Positions 16,486 through 23,933 of a stretch of DNA of 64,000 bases are shown here, piece by piece. A program made the position numbers and the translations under genes. The notes beneath the pieces were generated by a model. That model saw nothing but the letters and a program-made list of their open reading frames with translations. It searched no databases and was not told the origin of the DNA. The stretch's first letter is position 1; each line of letters starts with the position of its first letter. Origin of the DNA: Thalassobius sp047123305 (lineage in GTDB: Bacteria; Pseudomonadota; Alphaproteobacteria; Rhodobacterales; Rhodobacteraceae); assembly GCF_047123305.1 (NCBI RefSeq), contig NZ_CP138918.1, forward strand, positions 2,046,001-2,110,000, given 5' to 3'.

Positions 16486-17232
16486 GTGGTCGAAATGAAA
16501 GACGAAACAACCTCATTGATGGCTTTGCCACCTGCCTTGAGAGCGCTGCTGATGCAGGTGAGCTGCGCGACGCTGACCACAGTGTTGTTCAAGATGGGAT
16601 TAAAAAACGTCTTCCTTCAGGGGCCACAACGGCTGCGGCCCGGGCCGAATATGGTCGGCTTTGCCTACACTTTGCGCTACATTCCGGCTCGCGAGGATCT
16701 GGATCGGATCGAAGCCTTCGAGGATCAGAGCAACCCCCAGCGCAAAGGGGTAGAGGAGTGTCCCGAAGGGGCGGTTTTTGTGATTGATGCGCGCGGTGAC
16801 GCGCGGGCGGCCTCTGCTGGTGCGATTCTTGCGACACGGCTGCAGCAACGGGGCTGCGCGGGTTTGGTGACCGATGGCGGCTTTCGCGACACGCCTGAAA
16901 TCGCCGCCTTGGATATGCCAAGCTATCACTGCCGTCCGAGCGCGCCCACAAATCTGACCCGACACCATGCTGTGTCTATCAATGATCCAATCGCATGTGG
17001 TGAAGTGTCTGTATTTCCGGCAGATATTCTAGTAGGAGATGACGAAGGGGTGGTGTGCATCCCACGTCATCTGGCCGAGGAAGTGGCCAGCGCCGCGTAT
17101 GAAATGACGGTTTTCGAAGATTTCGTCATGGAGTGTGTGCGGGATGGGGCCTCGATTTTTGGGCTTTATCCGCCAACGGATGCGGCGGAGAGAAAGAGGT
17201 TTGAAACGTGGCGACAGCGCAAAAACCGGTAG
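16486..17232 (+). CDS. RraA-like / class II pyruvate aldolase-like protein
   Basis: 248 residues (GTG 16486; ATG 16495 is possible). The RraA fold is recognisable from VFVIDARGDARAASAGAILAT, the CAGLVTDGGFRD motif and VFPADILVGDDEGVVCIP. True RraA inhibits RNase E, but many RraA-like proteins with the G-G-x-R-D metal/pyruvate site are divalent-metal aldolases or oxaloacetate decarboxylases. It lies in a uronate module that has a 2-keto-3-deoxygluconate kinase but no recognised KDPG aldolase, so an aldolase role is worth testing. It overlaps the GntR gene by 25 bp. Confidence 0.8.
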   Translation: MVEMKDETTSLMALPPALRALLMQVSCATLTTVLFKMGLKNVFLQGPQRLRPGPNMVGFAYTLRYIPAREDLDRIEAFEDQSNPQRKGVEECPEGAVFVIDARGDARAASAGAILATRLQQRGCAGLVTDGGFRDTPEIAALDMPSYHCRPSAPTNLTRHHAVSINDPIACGEVSVFPADILVGDDEGVVCIPRHLAEEVASAAYEMTVFEDFVMECVRDGASIFGLYPPTDAAERKRFETWRQRKNR

Positions 17233-17936
17233 CGGGCGGGCAAGGGGCCGCTTCCAAGGAACCTAACCTGTCGGATCGTGTCTATGAAACGGTTCTTTCC
17301 AAGATCATGGAGGGGGAGTTTCCCGTTGGCAGCAAGCTTCCGACGGAACATGCGTTGTGTGAACAATTGGGCGTGTCGCGTCCGGTTCTGCGCCAGGCAT
17401 TGAAGCAGCTTCGCGAAGATGATGTGATCGTGTCACGTCAGGGCTCGGGCTCTTTTGTGCGCCGCAGACCCGAAACTGCGGTGCTGGACTTTGCGCCCGT
17501 CGGCTCGATTGCGGATATTCAACGTACGTTTGAATTCCGCTCTGCCATTGAAGGCGAAGCCGCGTTTTTGGCGGCAACCCGGCGCAGTGATGCCCAGCTG
17601 GCGAAGATGAAGCAGATCCTGCTGGAACTGGATGAAATCGTGGCCAAGGGTGATCTGGGGGTGGACACCGATGAAGCCTTTCATGCCGCCATTTGTGAGG
17701 CATCGGACAACCAGTATTTTTCGGCCGCGCGTATGTCGATGAAAACAAACATCATTACGGGCCTCAACCTGACGCGGAACCTGTCGCTGACCAAACCGCA
17801 TGAACGGATGCAGCTGGTGCAGGCGGAACACTATGCGATCTTTGAGGCGCTTGAGCGGATGGATGCGGATGGTGCACGCCGTGCGATGCGCCTGCATATC
17901 GACAACGCCCGGCGCCGGGTATTTGAGGGCGGCTGA
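17208..17936 (+). CDS. FadR-subfamily GntR transcriptional regulator
   Basis: 242 residues from GTG 17208, inside the end of the RraA-like gene. Residues 20-85 hold the winged HTH (VGSKLPTEHALCEQLGVSRP, ALKQLREDDVIVSRQGSGSF); residues 95-235 are the FCD ligand domain (FEFRSAIEGEAAFLAA, DEAFHAAICEASDN, HYAIFEAL, AMRLHIDNARRR) with the metal-binding Asp/His set. FadR-type members sense small acids, often uronates or aldonates. It most likely recognises the 16-bp dyads before dctP, RraA, kdgF/kdgK and the SDR. Confidence 0.92.
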   Translation: MATAQKPVAGGQGAASKEPNLSDRVYETVLSKIMEGEFPVGSKLPTEHALCEQLGVSRPVLRQALKQLREDDVIVSRQGSGSFVRRRPETAVLDFAPVGSIADIQRTFEFRSAIEGEAAFLAATRRSDAQLAKMKQILLELDEIVAKGDLGVDTDEAFHAAICEASDNQYFSAARMSMKTNIITGLNLTRNLSLTKPHERMQLVQAEHYAIFEALERMDADGARRAMRLHIDNARRRVFEGG

Positions 17937-17951
17937 TATCGCCCCCTTAAT

Positions 17952-18263
17952 TCACAGAAAGTCATCACGCCGCGGCGTGAAACAGTCGATCAACTCGCCT
18001 TCTTCTAGGCTGACCCCTGAGTGAACCGTATGGCCAGGGATCATCAGCGTGTCACCTGCGCTGACAGTTTTGGTTTCCCCCGCAATTGTGAACTCGAACT
18101 TGCTGGACAGAATGTAGGTGGCCTGCACATGGGGGTGTTCATGCGCTGGCGCGCTGGCACCTTGTTCAAAACGCACGGCAACCAGCATCATGTCTGGGGT
18201 CTGTTCCAATACACGTCGACGAATGCCTTCGCTGGCGTAGGTCCATGGGGTGGAGTCTGACAT
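17952..18263 (-). CDS. kdgF: KdgF-type cupin, unsaturated uronate processing
   Basis: 103 residues from ATG 18263, near the usual KdgF length. The metal-binding set of this family is visible: His41 and His43 in HEHPH, Gln47 and a late His81 in PGHTVHSG, and the ending LIDCFTPRRDDFL is characteristic. KdgF converts cyclic unsaturated uronic acid monomers from pectin or alginate breakdown into the linear ketonised form. It is divergent from the kinase gene and shares a dyad operator with it. This gene is the strongest pointer that the module handles 4,5-unsaturated uronates. Confidence 0.88.
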   Translation of the reverse strand: MSDSTPWTYASEGIRRRVLEQTPDMMLVAVRFEQGASAPAHEHPHVQATYILSSKFEFTIAGETKTVSAGDTLMIPGHTVHSGVSLEEGELIDCFTPRRDDFL

Positions 18264-18295
18264 CTCGGTCTCTTTCTGTTTGAAATTTGTTAAAT

Positions 18296-18311
18296 TTGTA
18301 AATATATGTAA
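18296..18311. promoter_or_regulatory. GntR-type operator between kdgF and kdgK
   Basis: TTGTAAATATATGTAA (18296-18311) matches the sites upstream of dctP and RraA at 15 of 16 positions. It lies in the 93-bp divergent gap. A TTGACA box for kdgF lies on the minus strand at 18326-18321, so binding could block both promoters. Confidence 0.65.
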
Positions 18312-18356
18312 ATTAATTTGTGTCAAGTTGTAATGCAGCGCAAGAAGGGACGTGTG

Positions 18357-19268
18357 ATGGCAAAACTTTTGGGGATCGGTGAATGTATGGTCGAGCTGTC
18401 GCAACTGCCGGATGGCACCCTGCGACGTGGCTTCGCGGGTGATGTGCTGAATACGCTCTGGTATGCGGCTCAGCTGACAGACGGGCGCGTGAAACCACAG
18501 TTTTTCAGCGCAGTCGGGCAGGACCGTTGTTCGCTGGATATGCTGGCGTTCATTCAGAACGCGGAAGTGGAGTGCCGTTTTGTTGCGCAGGACCCTAAAC
18601 GCAGCGCCGGACTTTATATGATCCATTTGGATGGGGCAGAACGCAGCTTCAGCTACTGGCGTGAAATGTCGGCTGCACGCGGAATGCTCAATGATATGAG
18701 CCGTTTGTGGGAGGCCGTGGCACAAGCGGATCTGGTCTACCTTTCGGGCATCAGCCTGGCAATTTTACCTGCGGATCGTGTGGAGCTCTTGCTGGATGGT
18801 CTTAGATCCCACATGCCAGAGGAGGCTGTGCTGGCCTTTGATCCAAATGTCCGCCCGCGCCTTTGGGAGGATCCCGATCGGATGCGACCGGTGATAGAAC
18901 GGGCGGCGCGTATGGCCGAAATTGTGCTGCCCAGTTTCGATGATGAGCGCCGTTATTTTGGCGATGCCTCTCCGGCGGCAACGATTGCCCGCTATCGCAG
19001 CGAAGCAACCCGCTGCATCGTTGTTAAAGACGGCGAAAAGCCCACGCATCTGTGGACGCCTGAGCACGCAGAAACCATTTCCGTTCCACCGGTTCTGAAC
19101 CTGATCGACACCACCGCTGCCGGGGATAGTTTTAACGGGGCTTTTCTGTGCAGCTATCTGAAAGACAAAGATTTTGTTGCAGCTGTCTTGGCAGGGCAGG
19201 AGTGTTCAGCCCAGGTTGTTTCGCAGCGCGGCGCATTGGTTCCTCTTGCAGCGCCAGTCCCCGTTTGA
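18357..19268 (+). CDS. kdgK: 2-keto-3-deoxygluconate kinase (PfkB family)
   Basis: 303 residues from ATG 18357, with AAGAAGGGA just upstream. The PfkB carbohydrate kinase pattern is clear: LGIGECMVELSQ at the N terminus, AFDPNVRPRLW in the middle and DTTAAGDSFNGAFL near residue 255, holding the catalytic Asp and anion hole. It would phosphorylate 2-keto-3-deoxygluconate to KDPG for the Entner-Doudoroff route. The neighbouring kdgF, SDR and uronate-type TRAP system support this substrate over ribose or fructose. Confidence 0.88.
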   Translation: MAKLLGIGECMVELSQLPDGTLRRGFAGDVLNTLWYAAQLTDGRVKPQFFSAVGQDRCSLDMLAFIQNAEVECRFVAQDPKRSAGLYMIHLDGAERSFSYWREMSAARGMLNDMSRLWEAVAQADLVYLSGISLAILPADRVELLLDGLRSHMPEEAVLAFDPNVRPRLWEDPDRMRPVIERAARMAEIVLPSFDDERRYFGDASPAATIARYRSEATRCIVVKDGEKPTHLWTPEHAETISVPPVLNLIDTTAAGDSFNGAFLCSYLKDKDFVAAVLAGQECSAQVVSQRGALVPLAAPVPV

Positions 19269-19271
19269 GGT

Positions 19272-19310
19272 ATTTGTAATGCAAATGGTAAAATTTGTAA
19301 AAATTTGCAT
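19272..19310 (+). promoter_or_regulatory. GntR-type operator(s) ahead of the SDR gene
   Basis: TTGTAAAAATTTGCAT (19295-19310) matches the module dyad, and an overlapping-type dyad ATTTGTAATGCAAAT lies at 19272-19286. They sit in the 262-bp gap between kdgK and the SDR gene, suggesting a separate promoter for the SDR under the same regulator. Confidence 0.6.
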
Positions 19311-19530
19311 TGATGGTGCCACCCTCCGCCGGTAGAACAGAACTGTCCCCGCGACCCATTGGTCAGGGAAGAAACTCATCGGATCTGCATTGTACCCTCG
19401 GATGGAAGGCATGCAGGTCTTCAGCACAGTGACGGACCTGCAAAGGGCCGGCTCCGCTACAGGCGGGGCGGGTGGAGTATTTGCTTGTCTTTTCCTGGCG
19501 AATTGAAACGGAGTGAAGGGAGCGTTTCGC

Positions 19531-20280
19531 ATGAACATGCAAGGAAAAACCGCGATTGTAACAGGCGGAGGGCGCGACATTGGGCGGGCCTGCGCCATGC
19601 GTCTGGCGGCAGCAGGGGCAAATGTTGTTATCAACTACATGAATTCTAGCCTAGGCGCAGATAGCGCCGTGGAAGAGATCACAGCCGCTGGCGGCAAGGC
19701 CATTGCCTTGCAAGGCGATATGACCAAAGAGGCGGATGTAAAGGCACTGGTCGACACCACTGTTGAAACCTTCGGGCAGGTCGATAGCGTTGTGCATGTG
19801 ACGGGTGGCCTGCTGGCGCGTGTCACCTTGGCGGACATGACCTTGGCGTTTTGGAACCGGGTGATGGAGTTGAATTTCACCTCCTACATGCTGGTGGCCC
19901 GCGAGTGCGCTAAACATATGACGGAAGGGGGCTCTATTGTGGCGCTCGCGTCGCAGGCCGGTCGCGACGGTGGGGGGGGGGCGGGAGCCAGCGCCTACGC
20001 AGCGTCAGAAGGGGCAGTGATGACCTTTACCCGTGGCCTGGCCAAAGAGCTGGGGCCAGATATCCGGGTGAACGCTGTATGCCCTGGTATGATCGACACT
20101 GACTTCCACAACATTCACACCAAGTCCGAAGTGCGCAGCCATGTTGCCAGCATCACACCGCTGAAGCGGGAAGGCAGTTCGGAAGATGTCGCCAATCTGG
20201 TGGTTTATCTGGCCTCTGATGATGCGGCGTTCCTGACAGGGACAAATGTGGATGTGAACGGTGGCTTGCTGTTCTCTTAA
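19531..20280 (+). CDS. SDR-family dehydrogenase (DEH reductase/KduD-like) lacking the catalytic Lys
   Basis: 249 residues from ATG 19531 (AAGGGAG 8 nt upstream). The NAD(P) site is TGGGRDIG and the catalytic Ser lies in ALASQAG. The active-site segment reads SAYAASEGAVMTFTRG: the expected Y-x-x-x-K has Glu (codon gaa, 20008-20010) instead of Lys. The rest (RVNAVCPGMIDTDFHN, DVNGGLLFS) is typical. In this module it would reduce 4-deoxy-5-hexosulose uronate to 2-keto-3-deoxygluconate, the kinase substrate. Loss of the Lys should cripple normal SDR chemistry, so it may be impaired or unusual. Confidence 0.85.
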   Translation: MNMQGKTAIVTGGGRDIGRACAMRLAAAGANVVINYMNSSLGADSAVEEITAAGGKAIALQGDMTKEADVKALVDTTVETFGQVDSVVHVTGGLLARVTLADMTLAFWNRVMELNFTSYMLVARECAKHMTEGGSIVALASQAGRDGGGGAGASAYAASEGAVMTFTRGLAKELGPDIRVNAVCPGMIDTDFHNIHTKSEVRSHVASITPLKREGSSEDVANLVVYLASDDAAFLTGTNVDVNGGLLFS

Positions 20281-20319
20281 ACCGTCGCTGCCAAGCTGAG
20301 GCGGGTCTCTGACAAAAGA

Positions 20320-20350
20320 AAGGGGCGTCCGGAAACGGGCGCCTTTTCTT
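20320..20350 (+). terminator. Rho-independent terminator after SDR gene
   Basis: A 12-bp stem with some G-U pairs and a GAAA tetraloop (AAGGGGCGTCCG / CGGGCGCCTTTT) runs into TTTTCTT. It ends the uronate module. Confidence 0.8.
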
Positions 20351-20517
20351 ATTGGAGCGGTGATCGAGGCTGCTGACTTGCCGGGTTTCTCCGGCCGCAC
20401 GATTCGGGACGCGGAGCGTCTTTCGACGCTTTCGTGACACACGGGTGAAAATTTTAACCTCATAACTTCAGCACCTTATCTTCTGAGGTGCAGATCTGTG
20501 GGGAAATTCGGTTGAAT

Positions 20518-20554
20518 ATTGGAACGTTCCAATTTATCTAATTGGAACGTTCCA
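20518..20554 (+). promoter_or_regulatory. Tandem LacI-type operators
   Basis: ATTGGAACGTTCCAAT (20518-20533) is a perfect 16-bp palindrome with the central CG typical of LacI-family operators. A second copy, TGGAACGTTCCA (20543-20554), has its centre 23 bp away, about two helix turns. They precede the anhydrofructose-reductase-like gene, first of a 15-gene operon that includes a LacI regulator (35102-36109), the obvious candidate to bind them. Confidence 0.85.
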
Positions 20555-20591
20555 TGGTGATGGGGCAAGACATGGTTTGAAAGGGATGGAA

Positions 20592-21599
20592 ATGAACTGG
20601 GGACTGATCGGGGCAAGCACAATTGCGGCTGAACACATGATCGGCGCCATACGGGCGCAGTCAGGGAATGTGCCGGCCATCGTGCTTTCCAGTGATGCGG
20701 AACGGGGTGCAGCCTATGCCAAAGCCCATGATGTGGCCCGCGCCACCACGTCTTTGGAAGAGATCCTCGCAGATGACAGCGTTCGGGCGGTCTACATTTC
20801 CACTACTAATGAAAAACATCTGCCGCAGGCCCTTGCCGCGATCCGCGCGGGCAAACATGTGCTGTGTGAAAAACCCCTGGCGATGAGCGCTGGTGAGGCA
20901 GCCGAGATGGTCAAGGCGGCCAAGGCGGCGGGGGTTGTTCTGGCGACCAACCACCATTTGCGCAATGCCGGGTCACATCTGGCGATGAAGCAACTGATGG
21001 ATGATGGCGCGATTGGCGACGTGTTGAGCATCCGCATTTTCCATGCGGTTCTTCTGCCGGATCACCTGCGCGGCTGGCGGTTGAACAGTGCCGCTGCAGG
21101 CGGCGGTGTGATCCCTGATATTGTGGTGCATGACGCTGACACTGTGCGTTTCTATCTGGAAGAAGACCCCGAGGCGGTCAGCGCCATCGAAAGGACCAGC
21201 GCAATGAGCGCCGGTGTAGAAGACAGTGCGATGTCGCTTTGGCAGATGCCCTCGGGCGTCCAGGTGATGACCCATGAAAGCTTCACCCACCCCTACGCCA
21301 CCACCGGTTTTGAAGTGCATGGCACAGAGGGCTCGCTGCATGCGCGCAATGTGATGACGCAGCAGCCGGTGGGCCAGATCACCTTGGTGAACAAGGACGG
21401 GGCACAGCCTGTCAGCTATAGCGCGCATTCCCTTTACGAACGCTCGGTGCAGAAATTTGTCGCCGCCATAGAGGGGCAGGGCACACCTGCGGCGTCCGGC
21501 GTGGACGGGGTTAAATCACTGGCTGTTGCGGAAGCGGTGAAATCGGCGGCGCAAACTGGCCAACGCACCTTGGTCACCTACCCGGAGATGGGCAAATGA
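20592..21599 (+). CDS. Gfo/Idh/MocA oxidoreductase, 1,5-anhydro-D-fructose reductase-like
   Basis: 335 residues from ATG 20592 (AAGG 8 nt upstream; ATG 20586 is possible). The N terminus is a Rossmann domain opening MNWGLIGASTIAAEHMIGAI, with KHVLCEKPLAMS at about 90-101 and the active-site HHLRNAGSH and HDADTVRF motifs. The pattern, including TGFEVHGTEGSL and RNVMTQQPVG, closely follows the 1,5-anhydro-D-fructose reductase of Sinorhizobium as I remember it. Homologues reduce 1,5-anhydrofructose to 1,5-anhydromannitol with NADPH, but other pyranose-type substrates are possible. First gene after the LacI operators. Confidence 0.85.
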   Translation: MNWGLIGASTIAAEHMIGAIRAQSGNVPAIVLSSDAERGAAYAKAHDVARATTSLEEILADDSVRAVYISTTNEKHLPQALAAIRAGKHVLCEKPLAMSAGEAAEMVKAAKAAGVVLATNHHLRNAGSHLAMKQLMDDGAIGDVLSIRIFHAVLLPDHLRGWRLNSAAAGGGVIPDIVVHDADTVRFYLEEDPEAVSAIERTSAMSAGVEDSAMSLWQMPSGVQVMTHESFTHPYATTGFEVHGTEGSLHARNVMTQQPVGQITLVNKDGAQPVSYSAHSLYERSVQKFVAAIEGQGTPAASGVDGVKSLAVAEAVKSAAQTGQRTLVTYPEMGK

Positions 21600-23167
21600 G
21601 CAAAGTCACCTCCCCAGCCGAGGCCGTTGCGCGGATCAAAGATGGTCAAGTGGTGACCGTTTCTTCCTCCTCCGGTCTCGGCTGCCCTGATCTGGTTCTG
21701 AAGGCACTTGGCGAACGGTTTGACAAAACGGGCCAGCCACAGAACTTGACCACTCTGCATCCGATTGCAGCGGGGGACATGTATGGGATCAAGGGCATCG
21801 ATCATATCGCCAAGGACGGGCTTCTCAGCCGTATTTTGGCCGGCAGTTACCCCTCGGGGCCGTCCTCTAAGGAGATGCCAGAAATCTGGAAGATGGTCGT
21901 TGAAAATCGGGTGGCTGCCTACAACGTGCCCTCTGGCATCTTGTTTGATATGCACCGGGATGTCGCCGCACGCCGCCCCGGCGTTCTGACCAAAGTCGGC
22001 CTTGAGACCTTTGTGGATCCCCACCGCGAAGGCTGTGCTATGAATGCGCTGGCCGAACAGACCCCTGTTGTAAAACGGCAAGATCTGGGCGGTGAGACCT
22101 GGCTGCACTTTCCAAATATCGTGCCGGATGTGGCGATCCTGCGGGCCACCACGGCCGATGAACATGGCAACCTGACCTACGAACATGAGGGGGCCACGCT
22201 TGGCGGGCTGGAACAGGCCATTGCGGTGCGCAATCACGGAGGCCTTGTCATTGCGCAGGTGAAACGTGTCACGACCCGCGGTGCTTTGCGACCACATGAT
22301 GTGCGGGTGCCAGGGCATCTGGTGGATCTTGTTGTTGTGGATCCGGATCAGAAACAGACCACGGAAACGCTGCATGATCCAGCCATCTCGGGCGAGATCC
22401 AGCGACCCCTTTCTGGTTTCTCGATCCCCGAAATGTCGGTGGAAAAGGTACTGGCACGCCGTGCCGCGATGGAGCTGAAGGCGGGGCAGACGGCCAATCT
22501 GGGGTTCGGGATCTCCGCGCAGGTGCCGCGCATCTTGCTGGAAGAAGGCCATGCAAACGCGGTGACTTGGGCGATTGAACAAGGCGCTGTTGGGGGTGTC
22601 CCGCTGACCGGTTTTGCCTTTGGCTGTGCCTCTAATGCGGATGGCTACATGCCGTCGCCACAGCAGTTCACCTATTTTCAGGGCGGTGGGTTTGACGTGT
22701 CTTTCCTCTCGTTCCTTGAGGTTGATGTCGACGGTAACGTCAATGTCTCCAAACTGGGGAAGAAACCCTATCTGACGGCTGGCTGTGGCGGCTTTGTCGA
22801 CATCGTGTCCCACGCCAAGAAAATCGTGTTTTCGGGCTACTTTGAGGCTGGCGCCAAGATGCAAATCTCGGAAGCAGGGCTGACCATTGTGGAGCCGGGC
22901 AAGTTCACCAAAATGGTGCAGGCGGTGGAACATGTTACCTTTTCCGGCAAGCGCGCTTTGGAGACGGGTCAGGACGTTATCTACATCACCGAACGTTGCG
23001 TGATGCGCCTGACCGCACGAGGACTTGAAGCCTTTGAGGTTATGCCGGGCATTGATCCGGAACGCGATATTGTCGCCGCCTCAGCGGGCCGCGTGCAACT
23101 GGCCGCAGACCTCCGACCCATGGCGGCAGAATTGCTGCGTGACGCCCCAATGGGGTTGCAGCTATGA
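21596..23167 (+). CDS. Family I CoA-transferase, fused alpha-beta (acetate/propionate/3-oxoacid type)
   Basis: 523 residues, the size of fused YdiF-type CoA-transferases. The N-terminal half carries VTVSSSSGLGCPDLVLKAL and the C-terminal half has the catalytic Glu in WAIEQGAVGGVPL, then NADGYMPSPQQFTYFQGGG. It moves CoA between short-chain acyl-CoA and a carboxylic acid. It overlaps the Gfo/Idh stop and the crotonase start, both as ATGA. In a sugar-uptake operon this is unexpected: it implies that the substrate becomes a carboxylate which is activated to a CoA ester. Confidence 0.88.
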   Translation: MSKVTSPAEAVARIKDGQVVTVSSSSGLGCPDLVLKALGERFDKTGQPQNLTTLHPIAAGDMYGIKGIDHIAKDGLLSRILAGSYPSGPSSKEMPEIWKMVVENRVAAYNVPSGILFDMHRDVAARRPGVLTKVGLETFVDPHREGCAMNALAEQTPVVKRQDLGGETWLHFPNIVPDVAILRATTADEHGNLTYEHEGATLGGLEQAIAVRNHGGLVIAQVKRVTTRGALRPHDVRVPGHLVDLVVVDPDQKQTTETLHDPAISGEIQRPLSGFSIPEMSVEKVLARRAAMELKAGQTANLGFGISAQVPRILLEEGHANAVTWAIEQGAVGGVPLTGFAFGCASNADGYMPSPQQFTYFQGGGFDVSFLSFLEVDVDGNVNVSKLGKKPYLTAGCGGFVDIVSHAKKIVFSGYFEAGAKMQISEAGLTIVEPGKFTKMVQAVEHVTFSGKRALETGQDVIYITERCVMRLTARGLEAFEVMPGIDPERDIVAASAGRVQLAADLRPMAAELLRDAPMGLQL

Positions 23168-23931
23168 GCGCGGTTCATCTGGATATTGCGGGCCCGGTGG
23201 CGACGCTGACATTGGACAATCCGGCCAAGCTTAACGCGCTGACCCCAGAGATGTTGCACGATCTGAACGGGCATCTGAACCAGGTGGAGTCGGATCCGGC
23301 CGTGCGTGTTGTATTGTTGACCGGAAACCACCCCAAGGCGTTCTGCGTTGGCGCCGATATCAATGCCTGGGCCGCGCTCTCCCCTGCCAGTTTCGCCCGC
23401 TCTTGGGTGCGGGACGGGCACCGGATCTTTGACCGTCTGGCCCGACTGGCCAAACCAACAATTGCGGTGCTGAACGGCCACGCCTTTGGCGGCGGTCTGG
23501 AACTGGCGGCGGCCTGTGACATTCGGATGATGGCAGAGGGCGCACGGCTGGCGCTGCCCGAAGCCTCGGTGGGTGTGGTGCCCGGCTGGTCGGGGACGCA
23601 ACGGCTGGCGCGTCTGCTGCCGGAACCGGTGCTGAAGGAAATGGCGCTTTTGGGCCGCCACATCGGTGCCGAACGAGCTGCCAGTCTTGGCTTTGTTGCC
23701 GAGGTTTCCGAAGATCCGATGGCCACTGCACAAGAGATTGCAGCCAATGCTGCCAACCTGTCGCCCCGGGCAACCGAAATCACCAAAAACATGATCCATG
23801 CCGGGGTGGGCGAAGACGCTGCCGCCCTGATCGAAGCCCTCGGGGGCGGGTTGATCGCTGGCTCTGACGACAAAGTCGAGGGCGTTTCCGCCTTCCGTGA
23901 AAAACGTGCTCCGCACTTCTCAGGACAATAA
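23164..23931 (+). CDS. Enoyl-CoA hydratase/isomerase family protein
   Basis: 255 residues. The oxyanion-hole motifs are FCVGADI (about 61-67) and GHAFGGGLELAAACD (about 103-117). Both acidic residues used by hydratases are present: Glu in GGGLELA and Glu in ALPEASVG, so hydratase (or retro-hydratase) chemistry is plausible. It is translationally coupled to the CoA-transferase, so the likely order is activation to CoA, then hydration or dehydration. Confidence 0.88.
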   Translation: MSAVHLDIAGPVATLTLDNPAKLNALTPEMLHDLNGHLNQVESDPAVRVVLLTGNHPKAFCVGADINAWAALSPASFARSWVRDGHRIFDRLARLAKPTIAVLNGHAFGGGLELAAACDIRMMAEGARLALPEASVGVVPGWSGTQRLARLLPEPVLKEMALLGRHIGAERAASLGFVAEVSEDPMATAQEIAANAANLSPRATEITKNMIHAGVGEDAAALIEALGGGLIAGSDDKVEGVSAFREKRAPHFSGQ

Positions 23932-23933
23932 AG

